NCBI GenBank assembly: GCA_021234535.1
Contig: SFZH01000008.1
Location: 25,622,455 to 25,686,454, forward strand
Length of the DNA: 64,000 bases
Reading direction: 5' to 3'
From: Stichopus chloronotus
Taxonomy: Eukaryota; Echinodermata; Holothuroidea; Aspidochirotida; Stichopodidae
Position 1 is the first letter of the stretch. Every line of letters starts with the position of its first letter. Position numbers and translations under genes: made by a program. The notes below the pieces were generated by a model. It had not been told where the DNA came from. It searched no databases and worked only from the letters and a program-made list of their open reading frames with translations. Shown here piece by piece: positions 47,558-60,900 of this stretch.

Positions 47558-48224
47558 CTTAAATGGAAATAGGGCGTTTGGAATATTCCCAAATAGCATA
47601 CAAAGAAAATAGTATTAATCATTGTTAAGCCACTCACACTCACCAATAAACATATGCAAAAGCTTCATCTCCTCATAACGTTATGCATGTGGTGAGTTAC
47701 AGGAGGTGAATCTTTTGAATTTTGAAAAGTTTGGGTGAACAAATTGTTGTTGAGTAACAAATATAACTGAATTTCTGCCTGTGAGAAGCTTATTTCCTGA
47801 CTGAAAAGAAGGCTATGGTCCTTCCTTAATATGAATAATCTATCATTCTATGTCCACAAACATTGGTTTTAAAAATATGGTTGTTTTCTGTAAAACAAAA
47901 GCCTTATTTCCCTTCAAAGGGAAATTGGGTGTTTAGAATACACCAACATGGCATACAAAAGAAAATACTGCTTAAATCATTGTTAAACCATTCCGTCTAA
48001 TCAGTAAACATCTACCAAAGCTTCATCTCCTCAAAACATTTTGCATGTGATGAGTAATGGAAGATGCATCATTTGAATTTTTAAAAGTTTGGGTGAACAA
48101 ATTAGTTTTGAGCAACAAATAACTGAATTTCTATCTGTGAGGAGCTTATGTCTTGAAAAGAAGGCTACTGTTCTTCCTTATTTTGAATAATCTATCGTTC
48201 TACGTCCACAAACCTTGCTTTTAA

Positions 48225-48473
48225 AGGCTGTATTGCATCACCCTAAGCTATATTTTTACCTCCCTGAAAGGAAAATTCTCAACTGGTTCTAAGTGACAGT
48301 ACTCTTAGACTGCCAGCAAATTCGAAAGATGCAGAGCAGCTCGTATTACACAGCGTACACAGGGATCCATTGTTTTGATTACACATGTGGAGGAATGTAA
48401 GACAGGCTGAGGGAGGGACTAGAGGTAGGCGGTTGGGAGAATTGAAACTGTCTGGGGTGATGCATTACAGCCT
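48225..48473. mobile_element. 249-bp TTAA-flanked inverted-repeat element, copy 2
   Basis: TTAA at 48221-48224 and 48474-48477. Same length as copy 1 at 9903-10151 and in reverse complement, with few differences. It sits inside a repeat whose other copies show the uninterrupted site with a single TTAA, confirming the target duplication. Confidence 0.88.
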
Positions 48474-48823
48474 TTAAAAATATGGATTTTTTCTCTAAAA
48501 CAAACGCCCTATTCCCCTTCAAGTGTAACAGATATGTATGTATATATCTTCTTTGTTAATATACTGTAGATATTGCATTCACCTTTCTGTTTTAAGAAAA
48601 GTGTAAAATGTGTCAAGAGGTTGCTAATAAGTAGCTTTTAAATATATAGTCACTTTCCAACTTTTCATGTTGTCAGCTAAGAAGAGTAATAGCCAAGTAA
48701 ACCTAGTAGTTTGCATTAAAATCATCATCTCGAATCTTTGCTTTGGATGATGCGGCTTTAGGCCTATGGACCAACATACACCTATCCTGAGATTAATTTT
48801 GTACCAAGAGATTTGCTAAAACC

Positions 48824-49020
48824 TCAGAGCTTCCAGGGGTTTTGTCCCCTGGACCCCCACCGGGACTTTGCCCCCTGGACCCCACCCGTTATATCTTGCG
48901 CTTCGCTCTCAATTTCAAACTGCGCGTGAATTTTTTTGCCCCCCAAATTTCCCTTTGCCCTCCATTCCCCCCCCCCCCCCACTTTTGAAATCCTGGAACC
49001 ACCACTGGAACCACCACAAA
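48824..49020. repeat. C-rich dispersed repeat fragment
   Basis: Higher-GC block with 'ttgtcccctggaccccca' repeated as 'ttgccccctggacccca', 'gcgcttcgctctcaa' and a poly-C run. It looks like a fragment of an interspersed element; the family was not identified. Confidence 0.5.
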
Positions 49021-49191
49021 AAAAAATGCCCCTAGAACTGCGCGTGTCTACCAATATTTTCAATACTGTGCACTCACAGCTTATCATATTATTATTCTAA
49101 TTTACAAAGCATGTGCCTAAGTGCTCACAAGTGCAGTGGCTTAGCAACATGACTTTGAGTGTGTGTGACTGTGCAAAGGGAGGGGTGTAAA

Positions 49192-49375
49192 TGCATTTCA
49201 AATATCTAAAATTCAATTTCAGATATCTCTAATCCAATTTCAGATATCTCTAATCCAATTTCAGATATCTAAAATTTAATTCCAGATATCTTGAATTCAA
49301 TTGCAGATATCTTAAATTAAACTAGAGATATCTAAACCTCAATTTGAGATATCTGAAACTGAATTTTAAATGTCG
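49192..49375. repeat. Tandem array of AGATATCT palindromes
   Basis: About eight units of roughly 21-23 bases, each a palindromic AGATATCT core with an aattcaattt-type spacer. Unit orientation appears to flip toward the right end (tcaatttgagatatctgaaa). Confidence 0.88.
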
Positions 49376-50059
49376 TCAAATTCTATGATGTCTGTTCCTA
49401 AGAGATATATTTCTTACGAGCAGAAGTATTTTTGATTGAATAGAAGGTAACATCAGACATACCTCTCTTATTGCTTCTCTGCTTTGGCAACTTTCAGTCA
49501 AAGCAGAGCTTGGGTGAGCTGTTCCCAGGTAAGGGGACCCCTGCTCCCATCCAGTTCCAATTCTTTCTCCTGGTCATAAAATGCTCCATACTCCTTGCCC
49601 TATCCCTTTTCTTAAGGGAAATTCTCTATGGAGTCCAGTCTCTCCCCTTTCACAAAAGAGAACATGTGCCTTTCACTTACTTTTCATTATGCTCTACTGG
49701 CCATGGGCCTTGCCTTGGCAAGGGGACCTGCCCCCCCACACTAAAAGAGACTAGCTTGGACTTTGTTCATAAAACACGTTAATCTTGCCATGATATCCAG
49801 TCATCATCACTTCTTGATCACGATAAGGTTTACCTTTCACATTGGGGTTTACCTCTGACAAAAAGCATCACTTTTTACAGTAATATCTGACCGCACTGAG
49901 CATCACTGCTAGCACTGACCAGCCCCTGAGGCACTGACCTTGACCTTTTACATTGAGCATCCCCTCTCACATGAAATTTCACTTCTCTTCATCTTCACGT
50001 TCAAGTCAAGTGAGAAAAAAAGATGAGGACAAACTGCAGTGGAATTAAATGTTCACAAT

Positions 50060-50065
50060 TTTATT
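50060..50065 (-). terminator. Polyadenylation signal of gene B
   Basis: AATAAA on the - strand, in sequence homologous to the flanks of the gene A signal at 22277-22282. Confidence 0.5.
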
Positions 50066-51579
50066 CTAAACTTATGAAACTTTCACAAGTATAAATTTCA
50101 GTAACTTTTTTTTAATGAAATATAGAATGGTTATGATTATATCAATATTCTACTAAATATAAAATGGAAGGATCCAAGGCACGATTTTATCGGACAAAGA
50201 AAAGTGAAAAAGGGGGGAGAAGATTTGTGCTGTTGACTCCTAAAGTTTATTACACTTTTCAAAACACCTGTAGAATGAACATGAGAAAGTTCATTTTAAA
50301 ATGGCAGTATGTTGATAACCTACGATTGTACATCACACACATGGACTTTGGCATGTTGGGTCTTTGGTGTTCTTACTGGTACACAGAAAACAAATTCTAA
50401 ACATTTGATTATCAGTTAAGTAACTTTCACTTAAGTTTTGAGGTAATGCCATGTTCCAGGTTAAATCGATTGACATTGATTGAATTACTACCAGTAATTG
50501 TGCATTCCAAAATTGGGACCCAGGTACCTGACATCCATCGTTGATAGGGTACCCTGGTCACGAATATAAAACTTACATTAGGCTTTGAGTTAATTGTCAA
50601 ATACATTTTGCTTTGCAGTTTTAGAACACCATGTAGGCTATTTTACGTATGGGAATGAGAAGTTGTTTTTAGCTAGATGTACGCCAAATTTTGTCACATA
50701 AAGTGTACCTTGGTGACACTTTCGATCCTGTACCAACTTCACAAGTGGATCCTGACATTGTTGGTCGCACACCCGATGCAAACACTAGCATTTACATCTA
50801 AGTATGGCACCATGAATATTGAAGTTTGTCACTGTGATTGTACGTGGACAATCCTGTCCAAATACCAAAGGTCTTTATTCAGTTTATACCAGGTTGTCTG
50901 ATCCTCCCATGAGTTTGAAAGAATTTCAAGGCCCTTTGTGACGGATGGATTCATCTCGTGGATGAAACTACCGGATCTAAAGCTGAGAGGTAAAAAACGT
51001 CACATTTAAAGGTTTGAATGCTCATAAAGATCAGATTACCTCCTTACAACGTTTGAATCGGAACAATGCATTGGCCAATGCCCTCTTTAACAAGCTGTTT
51101 CTAATGTGGTGGATAGGCAGTGATTGCTACAAGCTGACGATAACTACAATACTACAAGTGATGAACATTACCGAATAGAATACTGCATTTAAAAACTACA
51201 AATGTATAAAAGTAGCAATGAATAAAAGAAAAAAATACATTTTCCATGATTACAAATAGTTTTTCCTAACTAAGTCAGTACTGGATCTCTTATGCAATAC
51301 TGACATGGTTGTTCTTGCATCCATTACAATTCAATCAAAGTATTAACAAGATGCAATGAGAAAAGACTGAAAATACAGAAAATGTCAAACTGCCCATGCA
51401 GTCTTAAGTATATCATAGGTGCTGCTGGTTGTCAAACAGACATTATAACCACATAAAATGAGCTTAATCTCTTCAAAAATGGAGAACTTTTTCTTTTTCA
51501 ACATTATACAATTGATGCAGTTTCTGAAAAGTTTGTTGCAGTTAAGTGAAAACATTTAAATTGTGCTACTAAATATCTA

Positions 51580-51920
51580 AAGGGGAAAAGTGCATTTAGA
51601 GTACACCACCATGGCATACAAAAACCATACACTAAACCATTCAGTCTCAACAATAAACATCTGCCAAAGCTTCATCTCCTCAAAACATTATGTATGTGAT
51701 GAGTAACGGAAAATGCATCATTTGAATTTTCTAAAGTTTGGGTAAGCAAATTGTTGTTGAGTATCAAATCTGAATTTCTATCAGTGAGAAACTCGATCAT
51801 TTCTAGAAAAGAAAGCCACTGTCCTTCCTTATTTTGAATGACCTATCACTCTATAGCCACAAACATTGGTTTTAAAACATATGATTGTTTTCTGTACAAA
51901 ACATACACTATTTTCAACTA
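51580..51920. repeat. Fourth copy of the roughly 360-bp repeat
   Basis: Matches 46758-48523 copies from 'gcatttagagtacaccaccatggc' to 'ggttttaaaacatatgattg', with an uninterrupted TTAA site. It lies in the putative 3' UTR of gene B. Confidence 0.75.
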
Positions 51921-54906
51921 CTTCTGGTAAATATATCACAAGATTCCAATACTCCCTTCCAGATACTCTCCATGAAATCTCTTGTACAGAATCCCACCCG
52001 ATTTGGTTTTGTGATGGGGTACTTTCTAAACTTACATGTTGTTCCCTATCAACTTCATCCTCTCAAGCTGCTACAAAATTTCTTTTTCACTCGTCGTTAA
52101 TTGACACGATACATGAACTGTAATATCAGTAAATATCATGGGTTAGCAAACCCTCACAGAATTACGTGAGACGACAATCTTAATGAATAAATCTTTTAAT
52201 TATTTAATGTGTTGTAACAAATATCACAACAGTCTTGAGGAAGATTATTTTCTTTTGACAGTCAACAAATGTTACATAACAGATACCACACCTCTGCTAG
52301 TTTTGAGAGGATGGATGTATACAACCTTGCCACACCGACACATTGGAATCATACAGTAAGAACTTAAGATATATGGTTAAAATATATTGGTTTCATAGGA
52401 TGCCAGATCAAATGCTGATCATAAGACACTGATGACACAAGAGCTTTTCATATAACTAACGAAAGTCACTATATGACCAGGTTTGAAAATCAACCAAATG
52501 AGAAATCATATTGTTCCAAATTACCTCATATATTACTGGTATAATGGAATGAAATACTAATGTCATTATTGAAGGCAACCACAAATCGTCTTTGAACCTC
52601 ATCCAAATTATTGATCTTCACACCTTTAAAGTGCTTCACACTTTTTAAAGTCAGTGAGTGCCCTGCAGGTTGATTATGAAATGAAAGAAACAACCATCTC
52701 TTTACCAAGGGCTATCTACATTACACCTTTAATTTTATTATTTATGACATGCCATACATGTGTGTCAGGACGTTACATCACTGACAAATTCAAAATACCC
52801 ACAGCCTCTTGTTATCCCTTCACTTAAGAATCAGACACTGGGAAAAGATTCCTATGTTGCATGTAAGCACCAATAATTGCTCCATATTGGTCAGCAACAC
52901 ATTGATACAAAAATCACGTTCCAAAATACAATGTGTCACGTTACAAAAGAATACCACATACGCATTACCACAGTTCTACCAAAAAGTAAGGGTTAACTTT
53001 CATTTACAGTTTCCAAACATGAAAAAATTCTTTTTGGCTGGAACAGCACTGGTACAACCCTCTTACTGTTTGAGAGTTTAAGGATCTAAAAGCACTTTGA
53101 GAAAAAAAAAAAAGTCTTATAGCATTTGCTATCATATCAGGAAGGGCACTTTTGTCAAAGTTATAACAAAGGGCAATCTATCTAGAAATCTCCCCACCTT
53201 TGGCAGTGAAAGAACTGTTGAAAGATATTAAAGTACTTGAAAATTTTATAACATTATTGAGCAATAAAACAAAAAACCCTTATCACAAAGGAAATAACAA
53301 GACAAGCAAGATCTATGCTGCTAATTGTAAAATATAGACACTTTTTAGTGTGCTCAAACAAAATGAAAGCTGAAAGCTGTGCACATGCTGGATTTCAATA
53401 TTAAAAGATGAATTAAATTGAAAAACACATGATTAGTACAAATATATTCATATCTACCCAAAACTAAAGAAAACTACATTTGAACTTCAAATGAAAGATT
53501 AAGTATATTGTACTGAGATACATAAAGGATGCTTTACACAGAAACTTTGAGAGACAGCTGACCGTGCTTAGATTACACAACCTGAGGTTAAATATGTATC
53601 AGTGTTAGTCATTACACATAATTTGTATTTCCCATACACTTAAATTGATCTATCAGAAAAAATTGAAACATTTCAGAATAGGATTATCTTCCAATCAAAC
53701 AATTTTGTCATTCTATATTACAATAAATGTAATTGCTTATAATATATAATGCTAACATTTGATGCTAGCATTTAAGAAAAAGATTCTAAAGTAACAAGAG
53801 AAAAAATATACAATAATGGCTATGGGTTCTATCTTATTTACACACTGACTTCACCGTAAGTTTGACTTCCACCAAGCAACAGTCTTTCTTCTTATTAGTA
53901 CTGTGTGATGTTTAACATGTACACACTGTAAGACTGACTATGCTGCAGAAAGTATTTAAAATATACACATTCTGACAATTTGTTCCTTCTAAAGTGATAC
54001 TGTCATAATGTATCATTTACAGTGATAGGATTGTTCGTTTTTCAAGAAAATCATCTTACCAGGTTTCAACCATTGATTGCACCACATCCCACTCAAACCT
54101 GGGCACCTGCAATCCATTGTCAGTTGGGTAACCAGGAAAGACCTATGGCCATGTGTGTTAATATACGGTATAACACCATGCATCTTACGTATGCGCATGA
54201 TAATAAAGTGTTCTTAAGCAAGCATACAATGAATTTCCTCACATGTACAATGCATGTTAGAAAAGCTTTGAATCTGGGCAGCATTTCTAGAGCAGCCTGA
54301 GGGTCCCGAAATTGTCAAAAATGCAAATGCTATTCTCAATAAAAAAAAAAAAAGATTGTTCTTGAAAGTTATTTTTCAAGCCATATTTCAAACAAAGTTA
54401 ATGATGGTTATGCCCAACATTTTACACTACTCCATTTATGTTTTCAAATATGCACTGTTCTTTGACAATATTTTGCAAAAGTTTTTGGTAAATAGTATGT
54501 TTCTTTGTGATTCTATTCACAGCAAATTGCATGTAGATTTTTGTGCAATAATCAGAGAAATTTCTCTGACTTATGATGAGTTATATATTACTTGGTGTTG
54601 CCATTAAAGCTACAATAATGAAGATGGCCTGCTAATAGAGGTACAGGATAACATCATATTTTGGAGCATTTATTCCATGCCGATCTATCTTCACCTCTTT
54701 TTCTCCCTTCCTTGTTGTAAAATATTGAAACTATAACATCACAAATTTAAACTCTGTATGAAAGAACAACTGTACAGTGATTTATCTAGAACAGATGATA
54801 CTTAACAACAAACACAATGAATAAAAAATGCAAAACTACTCATCTTCTCCCAACAAACATGAGGTCCCTGTTGCCAGACACCTAATATTTGTTTCATCGT
54901 ACAGCT

Positions 54907-54981
54907 TCATGATTGGACTTGACTTGATCTCTTCCTACCTCTGGCATTGCTTGTCTTCTTTTGGTAATTTGCTTTTGTTTT
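54907..54981 (-). CDS. Gene B last coding exon, basic C-terminus
   Basis: The acceptor is gtacttttcag. Phase 0 reads KTKANYQKKTSNARGRKRSS then QVQS and TGA. It has the same length and phase as gene A's last exon, with KK and RGRKR conserved. The tail is strongly basic. It could act as a membrane-proximal electrostatic element or a nuclear-localisation-like motif; the function is unknown. Confidence 0.75.
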   Translation of the reverse strand, partial: KTKANYQKKTSNARGRKRSSQVQS

Positions 54982-57900
54982 CTGAAAAGTACAGCAGCAT
55001 TGAGAAAAAAAAAAGAAAAGGGAAACCGTGAATTGAGGATACAGTAATCTGAGTGAAGTTTAGCAGAAAAACATTATATTACCAGAGAAAATTATCACTT
55101 GAGAAGTTTTGATTAAAAATGTTAATCATCTAGTTAATTTTCTACTTGTTACACACATAACTGTTAAAGCACACATTTTACTAGTTTACACCAGTAGAAC
55201 ATCCTTATTATTGTGACAGGGTGTTTCATTTTAGATGATTGATGCAAAATGAAATCTTTGAACTCCAACTGACCTAAACTAATAACATGTTGAAGATATC
55301 CACAATTGCAGGTTTTCATGTTTTTCCAATACATTATAGAATCAATATTACATTTTACCAATAAGCAGCCACAGATATTGAAGCTGAATTGTTAACAGTT
55401 TCATATGCTGATGTGTAACGAAGAGAGCCTCTGATCAAGTGCCTACAGCCATTTATTAGACCTACCATCTTTTTGTGAGCCTTTGATATTGTTGAAACCC
55501 CTGAAGTGTGTAAACATTTTCTCTAGAAAAGCCCCTCCAATAACGTGCATGTGACAGTAAAAATGCATTTTGAACCAGAAAGCCAAAAGGCTTTGTGATT
55601 CCTTGTGACATGGTTATATTATAACAAACATGAATTATCCACATGACAAGTTTGAGAACTGCAGTTATTCTTCTTGAAACACCACATTAATAAGGCTTTA
55701 ACCCAAATGACCTCTATTTTGGTGAGATTATTCTGGAGATACTGTGTTTAAAAGGGTTTTACGGTTTGACTTCTGGTGACCTCAAAGACCTTTGACCTCC
55801 ACCAAAAATGATAGGAATCTTCTACTCAATATGACCAACTATACACCAAATATGACATGAGTCACAGTTACATCTATGGAGATATTGTGTATACAAGATT
55901 TTCACAGTTTGACCTCTGGTGACCTAAAATGATCTTTGACCTCCACCATAAACCACTCAATATGACCAACACACATCAAGTATGACATCAATTGCAGTTA
56001 CCATTCTTGAGATATTGTGTTTAAAAGGTTTTTACAGTTTTACCTCTGGTGACCACAAATGACCTTTGACCTCCACCAAAAATGATAAGGATCATCTACT
56101 CAATATGATCAACACGCACATCAAGTATGACATCAGTCACACTTACCCTTCTGGAGATATTGTGTTAACAAGGTTTTTACAATTTGACCTCTGGTGACCT
56201 CAAATGACCTTTGACCTCCATCAAAAACAATAGGGACCATCTGCTGAATATGACCAACCTTCACACCAAGTATGACATCAGTCACATTTACCTTCCTGGA
56301 GATATTGTGTTTACAAGGTGTTTACAGTTTGACCTCTGGTGACCTTATGTGACCTTTGACCTCCACCAAAAACAATAGGGGTCATCTACTCAATATGACC
56401 AACCCACACACCAAGTATGACATCAGTCACACTTACCCTTCTGGAGATATTGTGTTTACAAGGTTTTTACAATTACTGGAGTGGTCCCAGCTTTCAAGTG
56501 GCTCCACCAACTTACCTTCTCAGGGTTCTCACTACTGACGACAGTGAGGCCAACAGTACCAGAATCTTCTCTACTCTCTTGTTGTGGCAATTTTTGTCTT
56601 GAACCTCTGCGATCAGATCTATGAAAACATAGGAATTACAAACTGAATTAAAGGCAGAATCTACATCCAGCAACAAAGACAGGGAACGCAAAGGGGCCAT
56701 GGCCCTTCAGTTAATCCCCTAAAAAAAAATTAAAAATGAAGAGAATATGAAAAAAAAAAAAAATTAAAAGGGAAAATAGAATGCAGTATCCTATGCTTCA
56801 TGATTGACAGAAGCAATTGCAACTGGTATGAGGCTTGAAAGCCCATCTGACCAGGCCTGTGAATTGCTCCCCGTAGGATGGCAATGGAAGGTATACATGC
56901 ATTATTCATGTAAAGATGGCCTGGACTTTGGCGCTATGCACTATGCTACGTCTACGCCCTGCCAGTTTGCAATGTGCGGAGCGTGGATAAACTTGCAGTC
57001 TACATTCATGAAAAAAACAAAAATTTTAGTTATAAGATAGTTAAATAACCAGAATGCAGAAATGCATTGTGGTTTCGATGATCTGCTTAAGACAATTTTT
57101 TTCGATTGTTTTTATGTCTTACAAACATTTTTACTTATTTTGATGTTCCATTGTCGCCAAGTTTTTTATCTTTCTACTAAAATGCTAATTTGTGTTTGAT
57201 GTGCCCTGCAAGGTGCACAGCTTTCGTGTACACAACTTGAAGCCCGTGTCTTGGAATTTTCTGTAACCCCTAATCACGGACTATTCCAATTTCATACTTC
57301 TAACTATAGCATGTATATTGCAACCATCCATTGGCAATGAAGCGCAAGCCATTGTGTAAAGGTTAGCATATGTTTCCAGTTCACTTGCGTTCTCTCTGAA
57401 AGACTACCTGAGTGAGCGAGCAGGTATCAATTGCTTCCTTCACATGGCTTTACTTTTTGCTAAGTATTATCCACCTTTTTAAGTGTACCTGGTATGTTTG
57501 GTATACATGTTAGCTGCCATGCTATGTATGCCAGGTATATTGACACAGTTTATTTACAATGTTTTCACAGTTTGACCCTTGTTGACCTCAAGTGATGGTT
57601 GACCTCCACCAAAAACAATAGGGTTCTTCTACTCAATGTGGTACATCTACATACCAAATATGAGATCTGTCCAAGCTTCTTGAAATATCGTGTTTACAAG
57701 GTTTTCACAATTTGATTCCTGTTGACCGCAAATGACCTTTGACCTCCACCAAAAACAATAGGGTTCTTCTACTCAATGTGGTACATCTACATACCAAATA
57801 TGAGATCTGTCCAAGCTTCCCTTCTTGAGATAGCGTGTTTACAAGGTTTTCACAATTTGACCCCTGTTGACCCCAAATGACCTTTTACCTCCACCAAAAA

Positions 57901-60900
57901 CACTAGGGTTCTTCTACTCAATGTGGTACATCTACATACCAAACATGAGATCTGTCCAAGCTTCTTGAAATATCGTGTTTACAAGGTTTTCACAATTTGA
58001 TCCCTGTTGACCGCAAATGACCTTTGACCTCCACCAAAAACGATAGGGTTCTTCTACATAATGAGGTACACCTATGTACCAAAATGAGATCTCTCCGAAC
58101 TTCCCTTCTTGAGATATCATGTTTACAAGGTAGGGCATCACAAACATACATACACACACACACACACGCACGCACACATGCATACACACACACGCATGCA
58201 TGATTACAAAGGTTACGATTATCATCCAAACCAAAAACAAAGTGACACAGAACTCAAAATCTTTTTTTTAAGGGCAATACCTGTGAAATGTTACATGTAA
58301 CGAAACTCAAACGTGATTGGCAGCACATACTGGAAACGAGGTGCAATTATGTGTACTTATGCAATGTTCATATCCAATTATCATTGACTGGAGTAATATT
58401 TCATAAAACAAAATTTATTATTTTACAATGTAATCTCAGTGCAAGGGAAGTATGTTTTAATGCATTTTAACCAGTATTCTTAAAAAAAGTCTAAAAAAAG
58501 TTCTGTACAGTATGCTATGCACTACCCATTGGTGGCGCTCCAACTGTTGCGGCACTCCACTCGGATAGTTCTGTACAATTTCAAGACTGGAAAGTATCTC
58601 CCATTGACAGCGGAAGCGGTAAGGAGTGGGTCAGGCTTAGGGGCAGACCCCATAAAGAAAGTGGAGGGGGGCTAAAGGTCATGCTTTCTGTCCCAAACAA
58701 TATTTGCCAAGTGTCTAAAGAAACGGGGACCACAGGGAAAATTTAGAAGTTGGACAGAACTAATTCTTAGTCGGTCCAATGCACAATGTGCTAATAATGT
58801 TAGGGAAAATGAGCGCACCACCATGAAAAAACACTGGGGATACAAAATCCCCCCTCCCACCACCATCCCTCAACCCTGTCTCAGCAACTCCTGAAAAGTG
58901 GAAGCACTTTGAACAAAAGCTTTCACGCTGTTTCCATTGTGTGCATCTGCGTTTCTACCCCTTTGAGCTTTGATATCATATTATCATAATTCTACGCCCC
59001 ACAAAATCCTCTTGAATGAAATTTTTTTTATAAATCTTAATATTAAACATGTGAAGTACTATTTCCGGCAATCTGGCTTTTTTTTTGTCAAAAAATTTCT
59101 CATGCACTACCCACCATATGGGGCTTCATTTATCTAGTGTGAAAGCTATTATTATGTGTACAAGCTCATTACACACTCATGCAGCTTGTACCTGATTTGG
59201 GGTGTCACATAACTAGATTTACATTTATTCTTTGCTTCACTGGCTTCATTTTCTTGCAGAAGACCCTAATGGGGATGCACATATCATGGTTGCTTTACAT
59301 TTTCAGTAATGTTTGCCCCCATAAGATCCTCTTAAACTTATTCATGTGAAAAATCATATCCCTGGATTCTGAATGCTCCTTTGACTAGTCAATCATTCAT
59401 ATTTTGTTCCCCCCCCCCCCACTGAACCATCCTGACTATGCTAGTGTGTACATTTCAACATCACATAATGACCAACACACTCCACATGCCATTCAAGAAC
59501 CACCATGTCATATTTATCTGCTATGAAGCTGTAAATACCCAACTAATGTAGCTTCATGTCATCTGAAGGACTTAATTCAAGATATCATAAAGACATCAGC
59601 AAACCTTACCTCACAGATCCTGCCAATAGAAGGTCTATTTCTCATTTCTTACACTGTGCTAGAGCAGAGCACCGAAAGTGATGACTAATTTATCTATATA
59701 CCTTATGTGAAAGTAATATGTATTCCAAGGCTGGAAAGAGCTTTGAAGAGATCTGGAAGCTGTACCCCCCTTCAGAAACTAGAAGGGATTATTTCTACTA
59801 CCACTAATGCTGTGTAAAATGTTGCTGAGATGGTTAAACAGTAAAGCCCCTTTTTTAATACTGTATCTCTTTATCTGTGTCACATGTGACCTTTTGCCAT
59901 GGATTATCCTGCAGTAACAATCTATCTTAGCATTCTCTTAAACTCTATGGTTACTCTACAACAATTTGCAATCCTAGTATTTCATAAACTTCATATTCAA
60001 ACTGAAAGTTACCCTGTACAGTCTCTGCAGAAGTCACACCGACATCTGCAAGGTTTGACACACCGGCACAGTTTATCCAACGCAAAACCACCACTGATAA
60101 CAGACAGTATAAATATAATGAGTAATTCCAAAGTGTGTAAATCAAGCTTGATTGAAGGAGTACCCGCATCTGTGGAAGAAAAGAAAATGAGTGTATGGCT
60201 ATAAAATGATGTGATATTGCTTTACTTCTTTATAACTTCCACAATCATTAGGAACTTGAATAAAAGAAAATCTAGACATCACATAAAACAATGGATTCTG
60301 TGATGTTTTGTATGTCCATGAATATTAATCCAAAGACATGGACTTTATTTGAAGAGGGATCACATTGGTGTGTATTTTATATAATCCACAAGATGGGTAC
60401 CTTGGATGCCCATGATCTATAAACTCAACCAGCGGGACATCTGTGTATCTCAGAGGATCTATGGGCACCTCAGACATTAGCATTTATACTGGCTTTAAAA
60501 TCCGGACCATGGTGAGGACAGCAGTCCATAGTCAATAGGGTACACAGATACCCCTCTAGTAGGATATGAGTTCACTGTGTGGTCACAATACAACACCTTG
60601 CTTTGCATTCTTTGTGGTCTTTGTCAGGTATATGACATGTGCTGAAATTTGTTCAAGGAATGGTGCAATGATTGGGTTTCATTATGTTTCATGTGTTTAC
60701 TACTTTTCAGTCCTGTTACATCGTATGAGTTGTCACTACTACACAAAGTCACTGAAGACCAAAAGAGTTTCAAGGTAATCCATTTTGTTATGAGAAACAA
60801 GCAAAAGCAACCTGTGAAGAAAAAGTAATTTTTAAAATTTTCACTCACAGCTTAAATTTATGTTAGAGAAACTTTGGATTCCAGTAGCAATGTCAGGAAC

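Larger units (their letters stand above)
46758..48523. repeat. Repeat family of about 360 bp, three copies, one interrupted
   Basis: Copies at about 46758-47109, 47558-47920 and 47920-48523. Each begins 'gggc(a/g)tttagaatat.ccaa' and runs through 'cataaacatct...gcttcatc.cctca' to 'ggttttaaaaatatgg' and 'cccttcaa'. The third copy is split by the TTAA element at 48225-48473. A fourth copy is at 51580-51920. Confidence 0.8.
50045..54906 (-). other. Putative long 3' UTR of gene B
   Basis: From the TGA to AATAAA at 50060-50065 on the - strand. Patches match the region below gene A's stop. It contains a copy of the roughly 360-bp repeat (51580-51920) and a dispersed repeat (50450-50900). No separate gene was recognised. 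Confidence 0.45.

Noticed and set aside
54907..54981. Phase 2 reading of the last exon of gene B
   Set aside because: It is open to a stop and resembles gene A's phase 2 reading, but phase 0 is required by the upstream donor and gives the better conserved RGRKR match.
59899..60204. 101-residue + strand open frame opposite gene B
   Set aside because: It is the shadow of the transmembrane exon 60013-60169 on the other strand, which fits phase and paralogy.
60566..60778. + strand open frame with a splice-like end, similar to 16.9 kb
   Set aside because: The similarity is a dispersed repeat. An indel between copies breaks the frame and its orientation relative to the receptor genes is inconsistent.
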